DNA of 64,000 nucleotides, from contig NZ_NEHB01000003.1 in NCBI RefSeq assembly GCF_002127655.1, positions 83,047 through 147,046 of the forward strand, given 5' to 3'. Position numbers and translations under genes: made by a program. Below the pieces are notes generated by a model. The model was not told the DNA's origin. It did no database searches and worked only from the letters and a program-made list of their open reading frames with translations. Shown here in pieces: positions 17,559 through 25,256 of the stretch (position 1 is the first letter of the stretch; the number at the start of each line of letters is the position of its first letter). Source of the DNA: Janthinobacterium sp. GW456P (GTDB taxonomy: Bacteria > Pseudomonadota > Gammaproteobacteria > Burkholderiales > Burkholderiaceae_D).

Positions 17559-18920
17559 TTACGGCAGGGTCTTCAGCACGTTCTTCGTTGGCACGGAGAA
17601 GTTATAGTTGTCGTGGCGGTCCCAGTTGATCGACCACGTCATCACGCCGCGGAAGTCCGGATACGCCTGCAGCGGCTTGATGGTGCCGCAGTTGAGCAAG
17701 CGCGTCAGGCAATTCAGGGCATTGCTGACGTCGCCATTCGTCGTGAAACCGGAGCCGGCCGAGCTGCGGCCCGACGGCACGCCGAAGCCCACCTGGTCCG
17801 GGCGCAAGCCGGCGAAGGTATTGCCGCCATAATTGAAACCTTCGATCAGCATGCGCGCCGTGGCCACCAGCTGGTCAGCCGAACCGGCCTTGATGGGACC
17901 CGTGGCGTACGGCGTGTAGATATCGCCATTGTTGTAGTACTGCGGGTGCAGCACCGTCAGCTCGCTGCGCAAGGCGTTGATGATAGGAATGTAGGCGCCC
18001 CAGATGCTGCCGTAGCTCGTGTAGCCGCCTTCCACGTACACCCATTCCGGCGCCATCGACAGGTAAAAGCTGCTGCCGACCTTGGCTTTCAGGTTTTTCA
18101 CGGCGATCGGCAGATACGTCTGGATGGCCGCACCTTGCGCCACGCCGTTTTCCAGGTCCAGGTCGATGCCGTCGAAACCATATTTGGTGATGATGGCGTA
18201 CAGACTGTTGGTGAAGTTGGTCGCCTCGGCCGTGTTGCCGACGGAAACGGAGCCGTTTTGTCCGCCCAGCGACAGGATGACTTTCTTGCCCTTGGCCCGC
18301 TTGGCGGCCACGTCGGCGATGAATTGCGCTTCCGTGCCCGCGCCCGGATCGATGGTCAGGCTGACATTGCCGCCGCCCGCATTGTCGCCGAAGGAGACTA
18401 CGATCACATCCCAGTCGTCGCTGACCTGGCTGATCGGATAGGTGGCGCCGCTGGGGTTGGTGAAGTTGTGCCAGTAGCCAATCAGCGCGTGCTTCGCCAG
18501 GCCGGTTGGAGTGGGCGTAGGCGTCGGGGTAGGTGTTGGAGTGGGCGTTGGCGTCGGGGTAGGTGTTGGCGTTGGCGTGGGTGTTGGGGTGGGTGTTGGC
18601 GTAGGCGTTGGGGTAGGAGTCGGCGTGCCGCAGTCTCCCACCGCCGTCCATGGCTGGCCGCTGCCGGCGCCGCCGCTGCTGGTCGACGGGTTATTGCCTT
18701 GCGTCCACCAATTGGCCGTGTAATTGACGTTGTTATAGCTGGCCTTGCCGCCGCCGTTATAGGCGGTGCTGCTGTCCCACGGCGTGTAGCAGGCGACCGC
18801 CTCCACCGAGCCGGCCAGCAGCTGGCTTGCGCCGCCGCTGGATCCTTCGCCGCCGCCGCAGGCGGCTAAGGTGCCGCCGAAAAGGGTAAAGATGAGGGTA
18901 TTCATGGCTGTGCGCTTCAC
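17559..18920 (-). CDS. GH18 chitinase lipoprotein with chitin-binding module and Pro-Thr linker
   Basis: 453 residues from a GTG at 18920, which has AAGGAG 6 nt upstream; the ATG at 18926 abuts the AAGGAG and is too close. Order: lipoprotein signal ending in LAAC (Cys about 21), Gly/Ser linker, CBM5/12-type chitin-binding module (about 44-98, DSSTAYNGGGKASYNNVNYT then WW), a Thr-Pro linker of 41 residues (99-139), and a GH18 barrel. The GH18 active site is DGIDLDLEN with catalytic Glu257; the SLGG strand motif is also present. It hydrolyses chitin and the lipobox suggests surface or outer-membrane attachment rather than free secretion. Confidence 0.92.
   Translation of the reverse strand: MKRTAMNTLIFTLFGGTLAACGGGEGSSGGASQLLAGSVEAVACYTPWDSSTAYNGGGKASYNNVNYTANWWTQGNNPSTSSGGAGSGQPWTAVGDCGTPTPTPTPTPTPTPTPTPTPTPTPTPTPTPTPTPTPTPTPTGLAKHALIGYWHNFTNPSGATYPISQVSDDWDVIVVSFGDNAGGGNVSLTIDPGAGTEAQFIADVAAKRAKGKKVILSLGGQNGSVSVGNTAEATNFTNSLYAIITKYGFDGIDLDLENGVAQGAAIQTYLPIAVKNLKAKVGSSFYLSMAPEWVYVEGGYTSYGSIWGAYIPIINALRSELTVLHPQYYNNGDIYTPYATGPIKAGSADQLVATARMLIEGFNYGGNTFAGLRPDQVGFGVPSGRSSAGSGFTTNGDVSNALNCLTRLLNCGTIKPLQAYPDFRGVMTWSINWDRHDNYNFSVPTKNVLKTLP
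18504..18626 (-). repeat. Thr-Pro coding repeat in the chitinase linker
   Basis: About 20 tandem ACN-CCN units (123 bp) encode the Thr-Pro linker between chitin-binding module and catalytic domain. Third positions vary, so the repeat is kept at protein level, but the low complexity makes length change by slippage likely in steps of 6 bp. Confidence 0.9.
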
Positions 18921-19179
18921 TTGCATCTCCTTGTGTGTTTTTTATCGTGGTCGGGCGGCTGGGCGCCGTCCGCCATTTCAGAGTGCAAGCATTGCAAGTG
19001 GTAGTCAACTGGTTTTGGTCATTGCGCAAGATCACAAGACCAGTTGCCGACTTGTCCCACTGGAAGCCCGATGCGGGCCATACCAGTGGCTGTTTTTTGG
19101 CGCGCTGGTATGGTGCCCGACGTGGAGGCGGGAGCAGGGCGGGGAAGGGAGCTGGACGCCAAGCAAGGTATTGCGGCGG

Positions 19180-20772
19180 CTACGGTGCGGTTTCCTGGCG
19201 CAAATCGGCATGCGGTACGCGCGACAGATCCAGCAGCATTTGCATCCAGGCCACGGTCTGGCGCTGCATCAGCCGGTAGTCCAGCTGGGTCACGGTGTCG
19301 ATGCCATGGCTGAGCAGATAATGCGGTTGCGCGACGTATCTGACCGTGGGTATGCGCTGCGAAGCGCGTAAATACTGCAGTTCGCCAGGCCAGGCGCCGT
19401 ACTTCGTGCCGGATTCTGTCGATGGCAAGACGAACGCGGGCGCCACATCGGCCTGCTTTAGCATGGCATAGGAAGCGTCCATCAGCGCCGGCGTGCGCGG
19501 GGCAAACACGGCGGCCGGCTCGAACCTGCCCGTCAGGCGCAAATAGCCGTCGCTGCCTGGCAACACTTCCAGCGCGCCCAAGTGCCCGATGGAGAGCATC
19601 GCCGCAACGCGTTGCAGCAAGCCATCGTTCTGGTGCCGGTCGAAAAACTCCCCCATGCCCACGTCGCCCGCCAGTTGGCCGCTCGTCAGCAGCAGCATGA
19701 CACTGCGCGGCAGGCTGTCCTGCGGCAGGCGCGTCAGGTACTGGGCCATGTCGACGATGGCGTTCGCCCCATTGTCGTCCAGCCCGTTCGTGCCATCCGT
19801 GTGACTGGCCAGTACCATCAATTCTTCGGACTTGCCAGGAATGATGCCGACCAAGTTGTGCGTCTGCACCTGCCGCACGCTGGCCGCCATGGTCAGCCGC
19901 AAGACAGGCGCCGTGCCCGCCAGCACGCTTTCGCGCAGGCGCTGGCCAAGGCCGCGGTCGACGAACACGCCGGGCAACTGACGCACTTTGCCATCGTTGG
20001 GCGCATACAGGCCGTCCGCCGTGACGGTCGGCGTATCGAGAATGACGATCACGCCCGCCGCGCCAGCGGCCTGCAAGCCATCGAGCACGGTGATGAGCGG
20101 GCCCAGCCGCTGGAATGGGCGCGCATACGGCGTGTCCGGCTCCATGGCCTTGTGCGGATCGTGGACGTGCACGGCCGTCTGGTGAAAAGCCTGGCCCGTC
20201 CACGCCAGGGCTGGCATGTCGACAAGCACCAGCTTGCCCGCCAGGCTGGCATCAGGCCTGGCCCCTGGCGCCAGGTAGGCGACGCGCGCCGTGATGCCGG
20301 ACGGCGGCGTCACGCCCGAATACGGGATGTAGCCAGCCGACTGCAGCACGCCAGGCCTGTCGCCATCCATCACTTGCAGGCACCAGTTGTCCATCTGCAC
20401 CGACCATTGCCGGAAGCTGAAGGGTTCAAAGCGCAGCTGTTTGACACCGGCGCGCGCCAGGCGTTCATGCAGGGCGTCGATATACGCTTCATGCCGGGCC
20501 GAACCCGTGGCCCGCAGGCGGCGCTCGTCCAAGTCGACTTGCCAGTCCACCAGTTGCTTCTTGGGCAGAAATTGCGTGGCATCGACCTTGACGGCGGCTG
20601 ACGGCGGCAAGGCGCGCGCAGGCCACGGACCAGGCTTGCTGGCACAGGCGGACAGGGCGGCCGCAGCGGCCAGCGTGCAGACCAGATGCAGCACATAGCG
20701 CGAATATCGGCCGGAAGATAGAAAACTGCCGCGCCGCCGTGTCAGTGTTAGATATTGAGACTTTACATGCAT
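19180..20772 (-). CDS. M28-family metallopeptidase lipoprotein
   Basis: 530 residues. An Arg-rich N-terminus and hydrophobic helix lead to a lipobox LSAC (Cys about 43), so it is probably an outer-membrane or periplasmic lipoprotein. A PA-like insert (about 130-290) precedes the M28 zinc peptidase domain: VLASHTDGTNGLDDNGANA gives the His-x-Asp and bridging Asp zinc ligands, and PRSVMLLLTSGQLAG follows. The usual EE pair is less clear (GDVGMGEFFDRH). M28 enzymes are aminopeptidases or carboxypeptidases; specificity is not assigned. The ribosome site is weak (AAGG about 15 nt upstream), so the start may lie further in. Confidence 0.82.
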   Translation of the reverse strand: MHVKSQYLTLTRRRGSFLSSGRYSRYVLHLVCTLAAAAALSACASKPGPWPARALPPSAAVKVDATQFLPKKQLVDWQVDLDERRLRATGSARHEAYIDALHERLARAGVKQLRFEPFSFRQWSVQMDNWCLQVMDGDRPGVLQSAGYIPYSGVTPPSGITARVAYLAPGARPDASLAGKLVLVDMPALAWTGQAFHQTAVHVHDPHKAMEPDTPYARPFQRLGPLITVLDGLQAAGAAGVIVILDTPTVTADGLYAPNDGKVRQLPGVFVDRGLGQRLRESVLAGTAPVLRLTMAASVRQVQTHNLVGIIPGKSEELMVLASHTDGTNGLDDNGANAIVDMAQYLTRLPQDSLPRSVMLLLTSGQLAGDVGMGEFFDRHQNDGLLQRVAAMLSIGHLGALEVLPGSDGYLRLTGRFEPAAVFAPRTPALMDASYAMLKQADVAPAFVLPSTESGTKYGAWPGELQYLRASQRIPTVRYVAQPHYLLSHGIDTVTQLDYRLMQRQTVAWMQMLLDLSRVPHADLRQETAP

Positions 20773-21376
20773 AATTTATCGCAGAACCTTGATTTCATTG
20801 TTATCTCTTATAAAAATCCATAAAAGAAGCAATGTATATCTGGCGAAAGAATTATAGGGCTGGCAATCTTACACGAGCGGCCGCCAGGCCTCATTTCATT
20901 AGGCACGGCGACGCAGCGTGCCCATGTAAAACTGTCCCGCGGCGATCACCCCAGCCTAGACCGCCAGATGCAGTGCCGTCACGAAGGTTTCCGCAAAAGG
21001 ACATCGCCGCTGCGGCCAAGGTCCATCCGGCATTTGCAACAGCATTCACTTCGGGCGAGCTGCTGCAGGTCGACGCCAATAGTTATCCAGCGTTATCCGG
21101 ACGCGCAGACAGCGGCGTGGCTGCACCCAGCCGGCGGCCTGGAACGGCAGGCCAAACAGGCAGGCGCGCAGCGGCAAAGGAACGCACAGCGAAACACGCG
21201 CCACCCAGGCCCAGCGGGCATGCGTGGTGCGGACAAACTGGCCAGCCCATCCAGGCACAAAATGACAGCCGCAAGCCAGGGCATGTGCATCTAAGTCCAG
21301 GCGGCACGCAGAAGGCTGAAATCGCATTTGCGATTGGGCCAAACGTAAAAACCGGGATTTGACAAATTCATTCATA

Positions 21377-21404
21377 ACTTCGCATAATTTATATTATGTC
21401 AAAT
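21377..21404 (+). other. dif: Chromosomal dif site (XerC/XerD recombination site)
   Basis: 28 bp: a XerC-side arm ACTTCGCATAA, a 6-bp centre TTTATA and a XerD-side arm TTATGTCAAAT. It closely matches the proteobacterial dif consensus (E. coli CGCATAA / TGTATA / TTATGTTAAAT), with one change in the centre and one in the XerD arm. Seven GGGNAGGG octamers seen to the left (6028, 6441, 12894, 13502, 14973, 17449, 19142) are all on the plus strand, and nine seen to the right (25519, 32344, 34470, 37340, 38524, 43618, 52209, 58550, 59532) are all on the minus strand. So FtsK-orienting motifs converge on this site, as expected for a working terminus. Confidence 0.9.
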
Positions 21405-21430
21405 TGCTAAAAGAGTGCAGAATCAAAGTC

Positions 21431-21693
21431 TTACTTGCAGTTCCTCAGTACGCCGACAGCATTATGAGTACTCCCGAATTCGTCGATTAGGGCCGCATAA
21501 AGCTGGCGGCCTAATACCTGCCCATCCCGTTCGAAGACAAACCACGGCAGTTGCGCGCCCACGGAGCTAATGGCTTCGCCATTTCGTCCACATCGACCGC
21601 TTCTTCTTCAAATGTGATTGTAGTGCTACCAACGTAATGGTTATAAATCGCGGCAATCATGGCGGCGTCGGAAATAGTTGCGCTTCGGATCAT
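21431..21693 (-). pseudogene. Decayed phosphinothricin-type GNAT acetyltransferase
   Basis: The first 43 codons from the ATG at 21693 read like the start of a GNAT acetyltransferase (SDAAMIAAIYNHYVGSTTIT, then FEEEAVDVDEMAK). The frame then shifts: the homologous sequence continues in another frame as SVGAQLPWFVFERDGQVLG, jumps across a deletion that removes the acetyl-CoA-binding core, and resumes with GRQLYAALIDE, stopping at 21431. Without the core it cannot be active. Its position beside dif fits loss-prone terminus DNA. Confidence 0.82.
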
Positions 21694-22295
21694 CTTGTCG
21701 CAGTCGATATTTAGCGGTTGGGAAATGCGGTGCCACCTCGCATTGAGGGTAGCTCTTACTGCACCTTATCTCACTCCGATAACAACATATTCAGCACATT
21801 CTTTCTCGATGTCCACCACCCCAACATGAGAGAAGTTGGCAGTGCGCCTGGCAAACATGCCGGATCAAGTCATACCGTGCGCTGCGTGTGCATGGTGCGC
21901 ACCGCCCTCGCCTTTCAGCTCAAAGCAGCCGCATATAATTTAAGGCGGCTGATCGTCTTGAAAAGAGCCGCTTGGCTAACCTCGGGCCGACGGTCAAATG
22001 GCATTGCCATGGCCTTGCCGGCTGCGCGCATCGGACAGATTCCACCCGACGGCAAAATGGCTTCAAGTTTTCTGGCCAACAACGTCGGAGTATGGGACGT
22101 CGACTCTGTTTGCGAGGCCCCTCCAAGGGTTCGCCACGCCAACCTCATTTGAGGGACTGAACGCGCTCCACTCAGCAGGAGCAGCGCCCCGATCAATCTT
22201 GCCGCCGCCAACGGCTCCAGGCATCATCGGCGGCACTGTTGCCCTGGCGCCAGTAAGCAGTATGGAAGTCGCGACGGTCAACGCAAAACAGAGTT

Positions 22296-23063
22296 TCACG
22301 GCCGGCCCTGTCGCAACGGTAAAATGCCAGCTTGCCGGACCGGCGTCTCGTGCGCCATGGCCGCCGCGGCATGGGCGCGCGCGTCAAGCGGCATGGATTC
22401 CTTGCGCTCGCTGTAGCGGCTGGTCAGGTAATCGGAGCGGTCGCGCACCACCAGGGTGAATTTATACAATTCTTCCATGACGTCGACCAGGCGGTCGTAG
22501 TATGGCGACGGCTTCATGCGGTCGTTGTCGTCGAACTCCTGGTAGGCCTTGGCGACGGACGACTGGTTCGGGATGGTCACCATGCGCATCCAGCGGCCCA
22601 GCACGCGCAAGCCGTTGACGGCGTTGAACGATTGCGAGCCGCCCGATACCTGCATCACCGCCAGGGTACGCCCCTGCGTGGGACGCACACTGCCCATTTC
22701 CAGCGGCAGCCAGTCGATCTGCGACTTGAACACGCCCGTCACGGCGCCATGGCGTTCCGGGCTGCACCAGACCTGGCCTTCCGACCACAGCGACAAGGCG
22801 CGCAATTCCTGTACCTTCGGATGGTCGGGGCTGACGCTGTCGACCATGGGCAGGCCGTGCGGGTCGAAAACCCGGGTCTCGGCGCCGAAATGCCGCAGCA
22901 GCCGCTCCGCCTCCAGGGTCAGCAAGCGGCTGAATGAGCGCTCGCGCAGCGAACCATACAGCAGGAGGATGCGTGGCGGATGCGTGGCCACGGCCGGTGG
23001 CGCCAGTTTATCGAGGGTCGGCGTGTCGAGGTGCGCCGCGCTAATGTTGGGCAAGTCGTTCAT
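22296..23063 (-). CDS. arsH: ArsH, organoarsenical/NADPH-dependent FMN oxidoreductase
   Basis: 255 residues from the ATG at 23063, which has GAAGGAAA about 7 nt upstream. The flavodoxin-like FMN fold is marked by [16 protein letters not shown] (phosphate loop), [23 protein letters not shown] and [17 protein letters not shown]. The ending [12 protein letters not shown] is typical of ArsH. ArsH oxidises trivalent methylated or aromatic arsenicals and reduces quinones and metals. No arsR, arsB or arsC is nearby, so it is an orphan. It is divergent from an alcohol dehydrogenase gene, with a dyad in between. Confidence 0.92.
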   Translation of the reverse strand: MNDLPNISAAHLDTPTLDKLAPPAVATHPPRILLLYGSLRERSFSRLLTLEAERLLRHFGAETRVFDPHGLPMVDSVSPDHPKVQELRALSLWSEGQVWCSPERHGAVTGVFKSQIDWLPLEMGSVRPTQGRTLAVMQVSGGSQSFNAVNGLRVLGRWMRMVTIPNQSSVAKAYQEFDDNDRMKPSPYYDRLVDVMEELYKFTLVVRDRSDYLTSRYSERKESMPLDARAHAAAAMAHETPVRQAGILPLRQGRP

Positions 23064-23083
23064 GGTGATTTCCTTCTTCAATT

Positions 23084-23109
23084 ATTCCATAATAGTCGAA
23101 TCATGGAAT
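23084..23109. promoter_or_regulatory. Candidate operator dyad between arsH and adhP
   Basis: Inverted arms ATTCCAT (23084-23090) and ATGGAAT (23103-23109) are separated by 12 nt in an AT-rich stretch, starting 21 nt upstream of the arsH start. It could bind a regulator of either divergent gene. No regulator gene is adjacent. Confidence 0.4.
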
Positions 23110-23285
23110 TAATGTAAGCCTGTTTTATCTCTGAACGGATTCCCGTCTCCCCGTATAAGTTGATGTACATCAATCATTTTTTGTATCGTGTGCAGCAGAA
23201 TATGACCATGCGCAAGCTCTTGTTGAGCAGACCATGCTTCGCGCTTGCGCCTGCGCCACGCCCCACCAACTTCATAAGGAATCAC

Positions 23286-24323
23286 ATGCTACCCACAACC
23301 ATGAAAGCCGCCGTTGTCGAGCAACTGGGCCAGCCGCTGGTGCTGCGCGACGTACCTGTGCCGGTACCCGGCCCCGGCCAGATCCTCGTCAAGACGGAAG
23401 CGTGCGGCGTCTGCCACACGGACCTGCATGCGGCACGCGGCGACTGGCCCGTCAAGCCGACGCCGCCATTCATTCCCGGCCACGAAGGCATCGGCGTGGT
23501 GGTGGAGCTGGGCGCGGGCGTGACCGAGGTGCGGCTGGGCGAGCGGGTCGGCGTGCCCTGGCTCTACTCCGCTTGCGGTCATTGCGAACATTGCCTGGCA
23601 GCCTGGGAAACCGTGTGCGCCGAGGCGCAGTTCGGCGGCTACACCAAGAACGGCGGCTTCGCCGAATACATCCTGGCCGACCCGCGCTACGTCGCGCATA
23701 TTCCGGCCGGCCTGTCCGCCGTGCAGGCGGCGCCCATCATCTGCGCCGGCGTCACGAGCTACAAGGGCATCAAGGAAACGGGCGCGCGGCCGGGCCAGTG
23801 GCTGACCGTGTCCGGCATCGGCGGACTGGGCCACCTGGCCATCGAATATGCGGTCGCGATGGGCTTGCGCGTGGCGGCCGTCGACATCGATGAAGGCAAG
23901 CTGGAGCATGCTCGCGCCCTCGGTGCCGAAGTGACCGTCAATGCGCACCAGGGCGACCCCGTGGCGGCATTGCGCGAAGCGACGGGCGGCGGCGCCCATG
24001 GCGTACTGATCACGGCGCCGTCGATCGATGCCTTCCAGCAAGGCGTGGCGATGACCCGCAAGCGCGGCACCTGCGTGCTGGTGGGCTTGCCGCCGGGCGA
24101 CTTCCCGACGCCGCTGTTCGACGTCGTCGCCAATTGCGTGACGATACGCGGCTCTTTCGTCGGCACCCGTCAGGACATGGCCGAGGCGCTGGCGTTTGCC
24201 GCCACGGGCAAGGTCACGGCTGGCATCGAATTGCAGCCGCTGTCGGCCATCAATGAAGTCTTCAGCCGCCTGGAACATGGCAAGGTTGCCTCGCGCGTGG
24301 TGCTCGACTTCAGCAGCCGCTGA
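23286..24323 (+). CDS. adhP: Zinc-dependent alcohol dehydrogenase, AdhP type
   Basis: 345 residues from the ATG at 23286, with AAGGA 6 nt upstream; an ATG at 23160 would add 42 unrelated residues. It oxidises primary alcohols or reduces aldehydes with NAD(H). Catalytic zinc ligands are Cys40 (with Cys43-His44 in GVCHTDLH), His66-Glu67 (GHEGIG) and a later Cys in APIICAG. Structural zinc is held by Cys97, Cys100, Cys103 and Cys111. The nucleotide fold has SGIGGLGHLA. Length is normal for AdhP. It is divergent from arsH. Confidence 0.94.
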   Translation: MLPTTMKAAVVEQLGQPLVLRDVPVPVPGPGQILVKTEACGVCHTDLHAARGDWPVKPTPPFIPGHEGIGVVVELGAGVTEVRLGERVGVPWLYSACGHCEHCLAAWETVCAEAQFGGYTKNGGFAEYILADPRYVAHIPAGLSAVQAAPIICAGVTSYKGIKETGARPGQWLTVSGIGGLGHLAIEYAVAMGLRVAAVDIDEGKLEHARALGAEVTVNAHQGDPVAALREATGGGAHGVLITAPSIDAFQQGVAMTRKRGTCVLVGLPPGDFPTPLFDVVANCVTIRGSFVGTRQDMAEALAFAATGKVTAGIELQPLSAINEVFSRLEHGKVASRVVLDFSSR

Positions 24324-24424
24324 GCGCGACGCCCGCTGCGCGGCCGGTGTGTCCTATGGTGCGACGGCAAGCAATTGCCGTTGCTATGATGTCATTTCAT
24401 AAAAGACACAACAAGGACACCGCG

Positions 24425-25129
24425 ATGAAAAAATCCCTCTGCCGCCTGCTGGCCTGCGCCGCTCTCGCCTGGCCGCTTGCGGCCAGCGCGGCCGAGCCGG
24501 CCGCCTCTTCGCTGCCCGGCCACTATTACCTGCAAGGCGTTATGGAAACGGGTTCCGAGCTGCTGCTGAAAAAGGACGGCACCTTCGAATGGATGCTCAG
24601 CTACGGCAATACCGACGAGCAAGCCAGCGGCGAGTGGCGCGTTGCCGGCGACACGGTGACCCTAGTGACGGGCAACGGCGGCAAGGAGCCGCAGTTCCGC
24701 GTGTTCGAGGAAGCGGAAATGCGCATCCAGAAGCCTGCCGAAGCGGGCCTGTGGGTGGCCATCGTCGGCTTCCCCCAAGTGGGGCCGATGGCCGGCGTGG
24801 AGGTAAAATTCGAAGCGCAAAGCGGCAAGACGGCCACGGCCGTGAGCGTGGCGAACGGCGACGCCATCGTCCGCATGCCGGCCTCGGAACGCTGGGTGCG
24901 CGCCGGCCTGCGCCGCCAGGGCTCGAAGGCCGACTATCAATGGCTGAACGTGCCGCCCGCGCGCGCTCAGGAGCGCATTGCCGCGTTCGCCGTCACCGAC
25001 CGCCAGTGGCTGCGGGGCCAGGCATTCCAGAAGCTGGCCCTGCGCGTCGTCGAAGGCGGCCTGCGCGTCGACGATCCCGACAACGGCCTGGCCAGGGGCC
25101 TGTACGCGAAGGCCGCACCGGGCCAGTAA
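24425..25129 (+). CDS. Uncharacterised secreted protein
   Basis: 234 residues from the ATG at 24425 (AAGGACACCGCG upstream). A signal peptide ([19 protein letters not shown]) is cleaved after ASA. The first mature half has a repeating beta pattern: GHYYLQGVMETGSELLLKKDGTFEWMLSYG then SGEWRVAGDTVTLVTGNGG, like small lipocalin-like domains that report on growth of an inserted strand (seen in many periplasmic hypotheticals). The second half is unknown. It lies 127 bp before the FTR1 gene but that gene has its own promoter. Function unassigned. Confidence 0.72.
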   Translation: MKKSLCRLLACAALAWPLAASAAEPAASSLPGHYYLQGVMETGSELLLKKDGTFEWMLSYGNTDEQASGEWRVAGDTVTLVTGNGGKEPQFRVFEEAEMRIQKPAEAGLWVAIVGFPQVGPMAGVEVKFEAQSGKTATAVSVANGDAIVRMPASERWVRAGLRRQGSKADYQWLNVPPARAQERIAAFAVTDRQWLRGQAFQKLALRVVEGGLRVDDPDNGLARGLYAKAAPGQ

Positions 25130-25210
25130 ACGGCAGTTCTCTTTCTTCCATTCTCTCCCGCCGCACGGCACCGGATCGGCAAGATCGTCCTGGACAAAAC
25201 CCGTGCGCCG

Positions 25211-25239
25211 TTGACACCCCGCACTGTCTGTCCTATAGT
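25211..25239 (+). promoter_or_regulatory. Sigma-70 promoter of the FTR1 gene
   Basis: TTGACA (25211-25216) and TATAGT (25234-25239) are separated by exactly 17 bp, a near-perfect housekeeping promoter. Transcription would begin around 25246, leaving a very short leader, and the Fur box lies just downstream so bound Fur would block it. Confidence 0.88.
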
Positions 25240-25256
25240 CGCCGGGTTAACGACAA

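Larger units (their letters stand above)
20773..22295. other. Gene-poor, decayed stretch around the terminus
   Basis: About 1.5 kb with local AT-rich patches (20773-20870, 21360-21440) and no ORF that looks like a real protein on either strand, apart from the acetyltransferase remnant at 21431-21693. The dif-like site lies inside it. Plus-strand readings here have biased, non-homologous composition. The stretch separates the M28 peptidase gene from arsH. Confidence 0.7.

Noticed and set aside
20832-21362. Plus-strand reading of 176 codons in the terminus region
   Set aside because: Composition is Arg/Ala/Pro-rich with no recognisable domain and no ribosome site; it overlaps GC-rich non-coding DNA and looks like a chance reading.
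21718-22211. Overlapping readings on both strands next to the acetyltransferase remnant
   Set aside because: No homology-like pattern in any frame, several short alternative frames of similar length, and no start signals; treated as non-coding remnant.
22063-22299. Reading with a signal-peptide-like start ([17 protein letters not shown]) just past arsH
   Set aside because: Only 78 codons, it overlaps the arsH stop, and the sequence after the first 18 residues has no protein-like pattern or ribosome site. Kept as a weak possibility only.
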